Source of the DNA: WTAW01 sp964406575
GTDB lineage: Bacteria; Acidobacteriota; Aminicenantia; Aminicenantales; Aminicenantaceae
Direction: 5' to 3'
DNA length: 64,000 nucleotides
NCBI GenBank assembly: GCA_964406575.1
Contig: CAYOSH010000007.1
Coordinates: 77,153-141,152, forward strand
Shown here: positions 17,283 to 25,782 of the stretch, one piece after another
Numbering within the stretch: the first letter of the stretch is position 1
Layout of the letters: every line of letters starts with the position of its first letter
Notes under the pieces: generated by a model
Told to the model about the DNA's origin: nothing
What the model saw: only the letters and a program-made list of their open reading frames with translations
Database searches by the model: none
Program-made: the position numbers and the translations under genes

Positions 17283-18719
17283 CTAAAGGTTTTGCTCCAG
17301 GTTTTTCAATAACAAGTCTATAAATTTCGGGTTCGGAGAGATGCTCTTCAAGATTTTTGCCGCAATAGGAATCGCCTGCTCAGAGGAAAGACAGTACTTC
17401 ATCTCCAGGAATCGTTGGCGGTAGGCCTTCACGTCTTCCTTAACACTCCTGTTCTTCATTACGACATCTGCGATGAACTCTGCGAGTCCGTCAAAATCCT
17501 CCTCTTTCATCCCGAACCGCGTCATTTCCTGAACGCCCATGCGTATTCCGCTGGGCTCTAAAAAAGTCTCATCGTCTGGAAGAGCTTGGTAGTTTGTGAT
17601 CAAATTGTTGTCCTCGAGCCGTCGCGCAATTTCCATGCCCTTTCCCGAGTCGCTCACTCGAATGAGAACTTGATGGGTCTCAGTAAACCCATCGGCTTCA
17701 TCGCCCTCCACGGATACACCCCTTCTCTTGAGGGCTCGCGCGAAAGCTTTCGCATTCCTGCGCACCTGTTTTTGATAGTCTTCCTTGAATTCATTCATCT
17801 CATACGCCGCCATCAGGAGTGCGAGGAGCGTACCGAGATGATGGTTGCTGGTCGACCCAGGAAATGCACGGCTCATAATATCCAGCCAGAGCTTTCGCAG
17901 CCGACTGCCCTTGGGGAAGTTCCCCGTGATCAAGCCCCTTTGCGGGCCAAAAAATGTCTTATGAGTACTCCCCGTAATGACATCCGCCCCCTCATCCAGT
18001 GGAGATTGAAAAGCTCCATACAATCCCAGGACATGGGCCATATCGAACATGATGACCGGGCGATCCTCCCAGTCCTTCACTAGCTCGGAGATAAACTCAA
18101 TGGGTTCCTGGTAGATAAACATGCTTTTGCCGAAAATCATGAGCTCGGGCTTGTGCTGCTCTGTGATCTCGGCCAGCTTATCCAAGTCAAGCTTATACGG
18201 ATTATCAACCCTGACGGGAAAATTAACTACCTTTTCTTTCCCTGTGGAGGGATCTTCGTCCACAAAATTGAACAAAGCTCCCATGGGTTGAGAGCTGAGA
18301 TGCCCCCCTTTTGTCAGATCATTATTCATGACCAAGCGCATCTTCCGCATGGGTTGTCCCTCTGGACGCTCCCTGTTGAGGAATCGGACCATGGCCTTAA
18401 ACACGACCTCATTGGCCATCTGTCCGCTTATTGTCCTCAATTCCACCTCACTGCTTCCAAAAAAATGGGAGAGCTCGGAGCAGGCATCTTCTTCGACCGC
18501 TTTAATGAAATCGATCCCCTGATAAAAATAGACTTCTTCGCCTTTCATGCTCCTGTGTTCTGCATAACGCCCGGATGGGTCCGAAATTTCACAAAGCTTG
18601 ACCAATAAGGATGGAGTCGATTCCGAGGGAATGAGGTTGAAAGACTCCTTTTGCCTCCAAATATTGTTCTGTTCAACCTTTTGAGATAGCAGTTGCACTT
18701 TCTCATAGAATGAAGACAT
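17283..18719 (-). CDS. Divergent serine hydroxymethyltransferase-family enzyme
   Basis: Fold-type I PLP enzyme of 478 residues resembling SHMT, which makes glycine and 5,10-methylene-THF from serine. Recognisable SHMT blocks in order: NLIPSES, GRYAE, ISGQMANE, KGGHLSSQP, FDMAHVLGL, and the PLP-lysine segment TGSTHKTFFGPQRG near residue 232. It departs from typical GlyA in the segment after RYAE, which lacks the usual GYPGKRYYGG, and carries a longer C-terminus. Placement beside purD and purE supports a one-carbon/glycine role. Substrate could be another beta-hydroxy amino acid. Confidence 0.78.
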   Translation of the reverse strand: MSSFYEKVQLLSQKVEQNNIWRQKESFNLIPSESTPSLLVKLCEISDPSGRYAEHRSMKGEEVYFYQGIDFIKAVEEDACSELSHFFGSSEVELRTISGQMANEVVFKAMVRFLNRERPEGQPMRKMRLVMNNDLTKGGHLSSQPMGALFNFVDEDPSTGKEKVVNFPVRVDNPYKLDLDKLAEITEQHKPELMIFGKSMFIYQEPIEFISELVKDWEDRPVIMFDMAHVLGLYGAFQSPLDEGADVITGSTHKTFFGPQRGLITGNFPKGSRLRKLWLDIMSRAFPGSTSNHHLGTLLALLMAAYEMNEFKEDYQKQVRRNAKAFARALKRRGVSVEGDEADGFTETHQVLIRVSDSGKGMEIARRLEDNNLITNYQALPDDETFLEPSGIRMGVQEMTRFGMKEEDFDGLAEFIADVVMKNRSVKEDVKAYRQRFLEMKYCLSSEQAIPIAAKILKSISPNPKFIDLLLKNLEQNL

Positions 18720-18736
18720 TCGTTTTGCTCCTCAAA

Positions 18737-19189
18737 TTAGAATTCGAAATTTTTTTGCTCGATGGCCTTGATCTTATCAAGACGCATCTGATGTCTCCCC
18801 GCCGCGAAGGGTGTGTTGACCCACACCTCTACAATGAGAAGGGCTTCATCCAGGGGAAGAATCCTTCCGCCCAGAGTCAGACAATTTGAATCGTTGTGAC
18901 TCCGGCTCATCTCTGCCATGTATGCGTCACAACAGGGAGTGGCTCTCACACCGCTGTACTTGTTCGCAACGATCCCCATCCCGAGACCGGTCCCACACAC
19001 GAGAATCGCTCGATCACATTCCCCAGAGAGCAATCCGTCCATCGCCTTTTCTGCAAAATCGACATAGTCCACCCGCTCCTCAGAGTGCGTGCCATAATCA
19101 TGATGGGCGATCCCTTTTTCGGTCAGGTAGTTTTTGATACCTGTCTTCAACAGTAATCCTGCGTGGTCAGAGGCTAATGCGACTTTCAT
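18737..19189 (-). CDS. rpiB: Ribose-5-phosphate isomerase B
   Basis: RpiB/LacAB-family isomerase (150 residues), interconverting ribose 5-phosphate and ribulose 5-phosphate. It begins MKVALASDHAGLLLK, has the YVDFAEKA block, the catalytic-Cys loop AILVCGTGLGMGIVANK, and the HNDSNCLTLGGR segment. It heads the minus-strand run towards purD and purE, so ribose-phosphate supply to purine synthesis is a plausible link. Confidence 0.94.
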   Translation of the reverse strand: MKVALASDHAGLLLKTGIKNYLTEKGIAHHDYGTHSEERVDYVDFAEKAMDGLLSGECDRAILVCGTGLGMGIVANKYSGVRATPCCDAYMAEMSRSHNDSNCLTLGGRILPLDEALLIVEVWVNTPFAAGRHQMRLDKIKAIEQKNFEF

Positions 19190-19423
19190 TTTTCCTCCCT
19201 GGATGATTCCAAGTTCTCACTCGATGCTCGGAGCTATTATAACAATAAACACCAGACTATAAAACATCTCAGACTATTAGTCAGAATTATTCATAAAAAA
19301 TGTCAATAATTATAATAACTGACGCAATATAAGAATGTACAATTGCTTTATCGGAATACTCATTTAGGCACTCTATTTCCTATGAGATTTTCATTTATAA
19401 TCGACATTTTTTACCCTTCGGGC

Positions 19424-19545
19424 GCCGACCCAACCTAACCCGCTGATCTCACTACAGCGGCTTCGTTGTAGCCCATTCGCGGTAGTTCACTACAGCGTCA
19501 TGGGCCACTTTATCCACCTTAATGTTAGGGTTGGGCGGGTTGGCC
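19424..19545. repeat. Structured inverted repeat, possibly attC-like
   Basis: Imperfect outer inverted repeat: GCCGACCCAACCTAACC (19424-19440) against GTTAGGGTTGGGCGGG (19524-19539). Inside are two hairpins, CTACA/TGTAG (19452-19471) and GCCCAT/ATGGGC (19471-19505), the latter with a nested GTAGT/ACTAC stem. ACTACAGCG occurs twice. The ACCTAAC...GTTAGGG boundaries, 98 nt apart, resemble integron attC core boxes (RYYYAAC/GTTRRRY, one mismatch), but no integrase or cassette is nearby. Confidence 0.5.
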
Positions 19546-19592
19546 TCAACTCGTAAATAATCCAGGTTTGTCGATATTTCAGACAAATTAAG

Positions 19593-19718
19593 AAGCATGT
19601 CTAGATCCGTGATGAACAATATCCGAGTGTCCCAATTGGTGATTGAAGTTTTTTCCACCACACAAGCAGAACAATCGATAACACAACTTTTTTCCATGCA
19701 ATCACGGATATCGGGTTG
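19593..19718. repeat. Decayed MITE-like element (copy R2, type 2)
   Basis: Starts AAGCATG and CCGTGATGAA, then carries the type-2 internal block CGAGTGTCCCAATTGGTGAT and TTTTCCACCACACAA, ending ATCACGGATAT. It is a shortened, decayed relative of the element at 63.7 kb. No target duplication is visible. Confidence 0.75.
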
Positions 19719-19873
19719 TTTCCCACAAAATGGAGGACAACTCCACGAATGCGATCAGGTCTCACAAATTTCTTTTGGCAATAAAAACGAGGTGTCGCTA
19801 TGGAATCTAAGGTTGACAGAGCCGGAGAACACAAACCGGTTTCAAGATCAATGGAGAGCAGAAGCAGGAGAAA

Positions 19874-21454
19874 TTAAGATGCGGGCTTTTTGTTCTTGAG
19901 CAGAGATTCGGCTTCGGGCAGAAGCTCGACTGCCTTTTGGACTACGGGATCACTGTTCCGATACACCCATAAGCCTCCCTCGATACCCCAGAGGAACGAA
20001 AAAATCTCCTTTTCGATCTCCCTTGCGAGCTGGTCTTTCGCCTCTTCAAAATCCTCTTCAGTGAACGGAATGTCTCGCTTCTTGAGATAGGCCTTAAAAT
20101 CCTCCAAAATCTCGGAATCTACGGAGAAATCTTTGCTCAAAGTGTGGGAGATCGGCTCGTGGCCCATCCCTTCCTGCTTGTCAGGAAGGACATACTGTGT
20201 GGAGACGGGTGTCTTTTTTTCTATAAATTTTTTTGCGTAAGCAAATACTTCCCCTTTTCTCAAGACCTCATAGGTGAGATTCTTAAAAGAAAACTGGATC
20301 TTATAATCGGGTGTGATGCCTCCTTGTCCAAGGACTTTCCTTCCCCCCGTAGTGAAACGCACTTCTCTCTTTTCCTCCTCTGGGAGCTCGCGGCTGAAAA
20401 GATAGTCATCCACTTGAGAATAATCTCGCTGGATCGACCTGCCGCTGGGCGTATAATATTTAGCGGTTGTCAAAGCGACAGCCGAATCCTTCGACAATGG
20501 AAAGAGCGTCTGGACGAGGCCCTTACCGAAGGAATCATCGCCGACAATTAATCCCCGGTCATTATCCTTGATTGCCCCGCTGACGATCTCGGGTGCACTG
20601 GCAGTCCCCTGGTTTATCAGGATGATCAAAGGGATATCTTCATACTGGTTATCATGAAGTGCGGGGAACTCCCGGTTGTAGTATTTTTTTCTTCCCCGGA
20701 TCGACACAATGAGAGAACCTTTGGGTAATAGTTCGTCGGAAATTTCGATGGCCCCAGGAAAAGTACCGCCTCCATCCCAACGCATATCCAGGATGAGTTT
20801 TTCCATCCCCTCTTTTTTAAGGAGCTCCATCTTCTCTCGGAACTCATCGGCGGTGGTTTCTGCAAAATTGCGGATGTAGATGTAGCCAATGTTATCCTTG
20901 AGGATAAATGCATAGGGAACGCTGTAAAGTGGTATCTCCTCACGTTTGATGGTGAACTGGAGGGGTTCATCCAAGCCTTCCCGAGTGATGGAGATGTTCA
21001 CCTTTGTTCCCTTGGGCCCCCTCAATTTTTGCATGGCATCATAGCTCGAGAGAGGCTTCGTACTTACTCCTTCGATATGAGAGATGACGTCCCCGGCGAG
21101 GATTCCCAACCTGTAGGCCGGAGTCCCCTCGATGGGAGTGATAACAACCAAATCATCACCCAACTTCTGGATCATGATGCCGAGCCCGAAATATTTCCCC
21201 TTGTATTCCTCTTGAAGTGTCCGGAGGTTTTTAAGGTCTAAAAAATAGGAATGGGGGTCCAAGGTCTGGAGCATCCCGTTGATCGAGGAATGGGCGAGAG
21301 TTTCAAGATCAACCTCCTGGAAGTATCCCGATTCTATGACCGAAACAATGGAGTCGATCTTCTGTAAAGACTGTGTCCAGATATCCTCTTCCCATGCATG
21401 GGGGATCACCAGGGAGAAAAACAGGATGACACTCAAGATTATTCGTTTTTTCAT
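19874..21454 (-). CDS. S41-family C-terminal processing peptidase (CtpA/Prc type)
   Basis: Secreted serine protease of 526 residues counted from MKKRIILSVILFFSLV (ATG 21454), chosen because it gives a clean signal peptide; the frame runs 16 codons further. A PDZ domain spans about 85-175 (GLGIMIQKLGDDLVV, then GTPAYRLGILAGDVI, with LRGPKGTKV). The peptidase domain has the catalytic Ser in GTASAPEIVSGAI and the Lys in SFGKGLVQT. The C-terminal 150 residues are helical and charged. Such enzymes trim C-termini of periplasmic or membrane proteins. It stands alone, divergent from tatA. Confidence 0.9.
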   Translation of the reverse strand: MKKRIILSVILFFSLVIPHAWEEDIWTQSLQKIDSIVSVIESGYFQEVDLETLAHSSINGMLQTLDPHSYFLDLKNLRTLQEEYKGKYFGLGIMIQKLGDDLVVITPIEGTPAYRLGILAGDVISHIEGVSTKPLSSYDAMQKLRGPKGTKVNISITREGLDEPLQFTIKREEIPLYSVPYAFILKDNIGYIYIRNFAETTADEFREKMELLKKEGMEKLILDMRWDGGGTFPGAIEISDELLPKGSLIVSIRGRKKYYNREFPALHDNQYEDIPLIILINQGTASAPEIVSGAIKDNDRGLIVGDDSFGKGLVQTLFPLSKDSAVALTTAKYYTPSGRSIQRDYSQVDDYLFSRELPEEEKREVRFTTGGRKVLGQGGITPDYKIQFSFKNLTYEVLRKGEVFAYAKKFIEKKTPVSTQYVLPDKQEGMGHEPISHTLSKDFSVDSEILEDFKAYLKKRDIPFTEEDFEEAKDQLAREIEKEIFSFLWGIEGGLWVYRNSDPVVQKAVELLPEAESLLKNKKPAS

Positions 21455-21670
21455 GACTGTATTCAGCACCCAAATATTACCAAAGCTGGTCTTCAATTTC
21501 AAGCTACGCTTGCGACACGCAGGTCTTTATATTTCCGCGACAAATTCCGTCCCGAGCGCTCAGCCGTATCTCTAACCTCACGATCCTCGAAGGGGAATTA
21601 CGAACTTATGGTTGACTTAAAGGAATAGACAAGCTATATTTTCTTATCACTCTGGAGGCAAAGAAGAAAC

Positions 21671-21973
21671 ATGTTCGGCAACATTGGTTTTCCTGAACTG
21701 CTGATCATTCTCACGATCGCACTCATCATCTTCGGCCCGAAGAAACTCCCGGAGATCGGGCGTTCCATTGGCAAGGCCATGAGAGAGTTTCGCAGGACCT
21801 CTGACGAGATCCGGGAGAAGATCGAGGAAGAAATCCAAGCGGATGAGTTCAAAGATATCAAAAAGGAGATCGATAAGGATATCAAAGACATCCAAGAGGG
21901 TGTCAAAACGGACATCGCCGAAGAGACCTACAAGGACGTTGACAAGAATGAGGAAGGGGAAAAAGTCACCTGA
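21671..21973 (+). CDS. tatA: Twin-arginine translocase subunit TatA/TatB
   Basis: A 100-residue protein with one N-terminal transmembrane helix (about 6-20), the FGPKKLPEIGRSIGKAMREFR amphipathic hinge and a long acidic/lysine-rich tail. It forms the pore or receptor component of the Tat export system for folded cofactor proteins. The Phe-Gly-Pro hinge is invariant in TatA/E. A GGAGG element lies about 12 nt upstream of the ATG. Only one TatA-type gene accompanies tatC, as in many bacteria with a minimal TatAC system. Confidence 0.92.
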   Translation: MFGNIGFPELLIILTIALIIFGPKKLPEIGRSIGKAMREFRRTSDEIREKIEEEIQADEFKDIKKEIDKDIKDIQEGVKTDIAEETYKDVDKNEEGEKVT

Positions 21974-21977
21974 CGGG

Positions 21978-22721
21978 ATGACCTTCCTTGAACATCTCGA
22001 AGAGCTCAGGAAAAGGATATTCTACTCTTTTATTATACTGATCGGTGCAGTCATACCCGCCTGGTTCTTCAGCAAAGACCTTTACAACATCCTTGCTCAG
22101 CCCGTTACACAGTTCCTTCCGGAAGGAAAAAAACTGGCGTTTACATCCTTAACCGCACCCTTCATGCTGTATATCAAGGTCTCCTTCCTGGCCGCTATAT
22201 TTTTCACTTCGCCCTTTCTCTTTTTCCAGATCTGGATGTTTGTGGCACCGGGCCTCTATCAAAAGGAAAAAAAATATGTCATTCCCTTTGTCCTGTTCAC
22301 ATCCTTCTTTTTTATGGCTGGCGCCGTGTTTGCCTACTTTGTCGTTTTCCCCTTTGCCTGCAATTTTTTTCTTGGAATGGGGTCTGAATTCGACCCGGTT
22401 ATCACGGTCGACCAGTATTTTAGCCTTGCTCTCCGTGTGATTTTAGGCATTGCGCTGGTCTTCGAGCTGCCCACGCTCGCCTTTTTCCTCTCGAAAATCG
22501 GCTTGATCACAGCCAAGATGATGATCAAACACTTCAAATACGCCGTTCTTGTGGTTTTTATAATTGCCGCCATCATAACTCCTACTCCTGATATGGTCAC
22601 TCAGAGTATCATCGCGGTCCCCATGCTCGGCCTTTATGGCATAAGCATTTTGATTGCCCTCGTTGTGGGAAGAGATAAAGAAAAGTCGAGAAAGAAGGAC
22701 AAGGAGAACACTGCCGGATAA
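21978..22721 (+). CDS. tatC: Twin-arginine translocase subunit TatC
   Basis: 247-residue, six-helix membrane protein counted from the ATG at 21978, four bases after the tatA stop; the upstream extension of the frame only repeats tatA in another phase. It begins MTFLEHLEELRKRIF, the TatC hallmark that binds signal peptides. FVAPGLYQKEKKYVIPFV and the GALFAYF-like segment are also typical. The C-terminus is basic (RDKEKSRKKDKE). Confidence 0.95.
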   Translation: MTFLEHLEELRKRIFYSFIILIGAVIPAWFFSKDLYNILAQPVTQFLPEGKKLAFTSLTAPFMLYIKVSFLAAIFFTSPFLFFQIWMFVAPGLYQKEKKYVIPFVLFTSFFFMAGAVFAYFVVFPFACNFFLGMGSEFDPVITVDQYFSLALRVILGIALVFELPTLAFFLSKIGLITAKMMIKHFKYAVLVVFIIAAIITPTPDMVTQSIIAVPMLGLYGISILIALVVGRDKEKSRKKDKENTAG

Positions 22722-22722
22722 A

Positions 22723-23004
22723 ATGGCAAAAAAAGAGGCCGTTATCCTGCGCAGGATCCCCAATTACGATCCAGATAAAATTGAAGGCATCATCACAGAA
22801 GGTCTCGAAGAACTCAATCTGACACCAAAAATCCAGGGCCAGATCACGATCAAACCCACTGTGGTCATGGCACACCACAAGATCGCCCCAGTCACATACA
22901 CGCGCGCAGAATTCATCGATGGCGTTCTGGGTGCAGTAACCAACAGCAACAGAAACTCCAAGCAGATCACTATCGCAGAGAAGTGTGGTGCCGGAGAGTT
23001 TTGA
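22723..23004 (+). pseudogene. Truncated DUF362-domain gene
   Basis: 93 residues from the ATG at 22723, one base after the tatC stop. The sequence (IPNYDPDKIEGIITEGLEEL, KIQGQITIKPTVV, NRNSKQITIAEKCGAG) matches the start of a DUF362 domain, a family of about 300-400 residues often associated with iron-sulfur proteins. It stops just after IAEKCGAG, where intact members continue. The next gene, an aldehyde dehydrogenase, starts 18 bp later. An internal deletion or premature stop is the simplest reading. A complete DUF362 gene lies at 40.1-41.2 kb. Confidence 0.7.
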
Positions 23005-23022
23005 AAGGAAGGCTGTGAGATC

Positions 23023-24666
23023 GTGGAAGCACCGCTGTTCATCAACAACGACAGGATCTCAACAGAAGAGAAGATCTCTTCTATAAATCCCGCAACACTC
23101 GAATCTCTGGGAGATGCCTCTTTAGCTACGGAAGAACATTGCGAAGCTGCCATCCAAGCCGCAAAAAATGCATTTTTTTCATGGAAAGAGACTCCGGAAA
23201 ACAAAAAACGGTCGATCTTTAAGAACGCCAAAAAGATCCTCCTTCAAAAAAGTCGGGAGATCGCCACCCTGATCACCGAAGAGCATGGGTCCCCGCTGCC
23301 CGAATCCCTTTCTATGGAGATCTGGCCCGTTGCTGAAGCTCTCGATTATTATCTGCACTGCACAAACAAAAACCTCAGACCTCAGAGGATGAGATCACGG
23401 GTCGTCCTCTTCCGCCACAAGTCAAGCGCTTTCCATTTTGCTCCGCTAGGACCCACCCTCATCATCTCCCCCTGGAATTTTCCATTCCTGCTCCCCATCC
23501 TCGATGTTATCAGCGCCATATCCTCCGGGAACACCGTCATCCTCAAGCCCTCCACATCCACTCCACTCACAGCGTCAAAGATCGGAGACCTCTTTATGGA
23601 GGCAGGGCTGCCGTCAGGCGTTTTGAATATCCTTACCTGTAAAGTCCCCCAGGCAGAAAAACTTATAACCCACCCGGAAATCCAGAATATCTTATTCACA
23701 GGAAGCGTCCTCACGGGGAAAAGGATTATGGAGCTGGCCAGCCAGAACCTGACGAACATAATCCTAGAGCTGGGGGGGAAAGACCCGATGGTTGTGCTGG
23801 AAGATGCAGACCTGGAAAGAACCGCACTTGGGGCGGTGTGGGCCGGATTTATGAACTGCGGGCAGAGTTGCGGTGCTATCGAGAGGGTTTACGTGGCCCA
23901 CAACATCGCTGATGAGTTTATTGCGCGTGTTGTGGAGCGCACGCAAAAACTGCGTGTGGGTAATCCGCTCGATCCTGAAGTTGATATCGGTCCGATGACA
24001 ACTCTGTCCCAACTCTCAGTAGTCAAAGATCATCTTGAAGACGCCAACAGACGCGGAGCACAGATCTTATGCGGGGGGACGCCTGTCCATCATCTTCCGG
24101 GCTATTTCATCCATCCGGCTGTGTTGACGAATGTCGACCACTCTATGAAGATAATGACAGAGGAAACCTTTGGTCCAGTTCTTCCGGTCATGACGTTCTC
24201 GGCTCCTGAAGAAGCCATTACACTTGTCAACGACAGTTCTTTGGGTTTGACAGCATCTATCTGGACGAGAAACAAAAAAATGGCCAAATGGATGGCGAAC
24301 AAGATGGAAACAGGGACCGTCACCGTGAACGACCACATGTCCTCCTTTGCAGAGCCCGGAGCGATTTGGGGAGGAGTCAAGCAGAGCGGTATCGGGCGGT
24401 CCCATGGACATTTTGGCCAGCTGGACCTCATGAACATCAAGTACGTCAGTCACGATTTCAAGAAAAAAAAGAGGCTGGTGTGGTGGTTTCCCTATGATGC
24501 ACAGATGACTCTCTTCATGGAAAAGGCAATGACTCTCTTCCATGGGGACAGGCTCGGGAAAAAATTGAATGCGCTTTTCTCTCTCACTCCCCAGTTGCCT
24601 CGCATCCTCTCTTCTCTCCCGGTTACAAACCTGATAAGAAGTCTGCCAAAACTCTTCAAAAAATGA
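23023..24666 (+). CDS. Aldehyde dehydrogenase family protein
   Basis: NAD(P)-dependent aldehyde dehydrogenase of 547 residues with a GTG start preceded by AAGGAAGG. Active-site blocks: PWNFPF (about 150), the LELGGKDP segment with the catalytic Glu, the nucleophile in NCGQSC, TEETFGPVLPV, and the C-terminal SGIGRSHG. It resembles class-3-like enzymes acting on medium or long-chain aldehydes, with a hydrophobic 60-residue C-terminal extension that may touch the membrane. It overlaps the next gene by 4 nt. The true substrate is unknown. Confidence 0.88.
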   Translation: MEAPLFINNDRISTEEKISSINPATLESLGDASLATEEHCEAAIQAAKNAFFSWKETPENKKRSIFKNAKKILLQKSREIATLITEEHGSPLPESLSMEIWPVAEALDYYLHCTNKNLRPQRMRSRVVLFRHKSSAFHFAPLGPTLIISPWNFPFLLPILDVISAISSGNTVILKPSTSTPLTASKIGDLFMEAGLPSGVLNILTCKVPQAEKLITHPEIQNILFTGSVLTGKRIMELASQNLTNIILELGGKDPMVVLEDADLERTALGAVWAGFMNCGQSCGAIERVYVAHNIADEFIARVVERTQKLRVGNPLDPEVDIGPMTTLSQLSVVKDHLEDANRRGAQILCGGTPVHHLPGYFIHPAVLTNVDHSMKIMTEETFGPVLPVMTFSAPEEAITLVNDSSLGLTASIWTRNKKMAKWMANKMETGTVTVNDHMSSFAEPGAIWGGVKQSGIGRSHGHFGQLDLMNIKYVSHDFKKKKRLVWWFPYDAQMTLFMEKAMTLFHGDRLGKKLNALFSLTPQLPRILSSLPVTNLIRSLPKLFKK

Positions 24667-25202
24667 AGCCCACATTCTCTCTCATCGGACTTACAGGAAC
24701 GAACGGTTCCGGAAAGGGAGAGGCTGCGTATTTTTTCAAGGAACACGGATACAATCCTTTCTCCTTATCCGATATCATCCGTGATGAATTGAGACATGAA
24801 CACAAGGAGATCAACCGGGATAACCTGATACAGATGGGAAACCGACTGCGGGAAACATACGGAGCCGATATCCTCGCCCGCCGCGTGATGGATCGGATCA
24901 AGAGAAAAGCTGTCATCGACAGCATCAGGAATCCCAAGGAAGTGGAGTTTTTCAGGAAACAGAAGGACTTCATCCTCCTTGCTATTGATGCCCCGATCGA
25001 GATAAGATACACAAGGGTGATCCAAAGAGGCCGGAACGAATCCGCATCTACGCTCCAGGAGTTTATCGCCAAGGAAGAAGAGGAGATGGACCAAAGAGAA
25101 AAGGGCCAGCAGCTCGATTCGTGTATACAGATGGCTGATTATCGAGTGACAAACGAGGGGTCCCTTGAAGACTTCCATAAAAAACTGGAGAGGTTCCTAT
25201 GA
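24663..25202 (+). CDS. P-loop kinase, dephospho-CoA/nucleotide kinase-like
   Basis: 179-residue P-loop NTPase. Walker A is GLTGTNGSGKGE at about residue 9, followed by FSLSDIIRDEL, typical of dephospho-CoA kinase-like and nucleotide-kinase-like proteins, then VIDSIRNPKEVEFF (Walker B region) and a basic LID (RVIQRGRNES). It is coupled to the following deaminase by an ATGA overlap. That pairing suggests a nucleotide substrate or a regulatory role for the kinase, and the two domains are found fused in some bacterial deaminases. Exact substrate unknown. Confidence 0.72.
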   Translation: MKPTFSLIGLTGTNGSGKGEAAYFFKEHGYNPFSLSDIIRDELRHEHKEINRDNLIQMGNRLRETYGADILARRVMDRIKRKAVIDSIRNPKEVEFFRKQKDFILLAIDAPIEIRYTRVIQRGRNESASTLQEFIAKEEEEMDQREKGQQLDSCIQMADYRVTNEGSLEDFHKKLERFL

Positions 25203-25708
25203 CTCCCAAAAGAAAATCCAAGCATGAATACTATCTGGGAATCGCCAAGGAGGTCGCCCGAAGAAGCACTTGTTTCCGCCGTTCCATCGGGGCGATCATC
25301 ATCCGAGACGACCAGATCATTTCCACCGGGTACGTGGGATCCCCGAGAAAAACCAAAGACAGTTTCGAGCATGGCTCCTGCTTGAGAGACAAACTGAAAA
25401 TTCCCCATGGCCAGAGATATGAGCTCTGCCGGAGTGTGCACGCTGAACAAAACGCCATCATCAATGCTGCCCGCGCCGGTGTAAGTCTTCTCGGTGGGGA
25501 CATGTATATCTACGGCCTCGTCTATGGAAAGGATATGCCTATTGATGCATTCCCCTGTTTTATCTGCAAAAAGATGATTATCAACGCAGGGATCAATAAA
25601 GTCATCTGCTCGACGGCGGATGGCAAGATGAAAACCTTCAGCATTAAGGGTTGGATCAAAGACTGGCAGGAAAACGATATTATCGACGACAAACACCAGT
25701 ACGGATAA
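25199..25708 (+). CDS. dCMP/cytidine deaminase-family protein
   Basis: Zinc-dependent deaminase of 169 residues. The catalytic HAE is in RSVHAEQNAI and the zinc cysteines in PCFICKK. An additional Cys/His-rich insertion (HGSCLRDK ... LCRSVHAE) is typical of deoxycytidylate deaminases and ComE-type proteins with a second zinc. It would convert dCMP to dUMP for dTTP synthesis. Translation is coupled to the upstream P-loop kinase. Confidence 0.85.
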   Translation: MTPKRKSKHEYYLGIAKEVARRSTCFRRSIGAIIIRDDQIISTGYVGSPRKTKDSFEHGSCLRDKLKIPHGQRYELCRSVHAEQNAIINAARAGVSLLGGDMYIYGLVYGKDMPIDAFPCFICKKMIINAGINKVICSTADGKMKTFSIKGWIKDWQENDIIDDKHQYG

Positions 25709-25782
25709 AACTCAAACCCAATATCTGAGACTCAATGACAAAACGCGCAGAGTGTCGAAATCCATAGGACGAGAGTGCCCGA

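Larger units (their letters stand above)
19190..19873. other. 684 bp gene-poor gap holding two repeats
   Basis: No supported gene. The first 200 bp are AT-rich, then comes the structured inverted repeat at 19424-19545 and a decayed MITE copy at 19593-19718. Short open frames crossing the repeats have no ribosome sites. The ctpA-like gene ends at 19874. Confidence 0.6.

Noticed and set aside
19452..19697. 81-codon minus-strand frame
   Set aside because: Composed of the inverted repeat and a MITE remnant, with no ribosome site.
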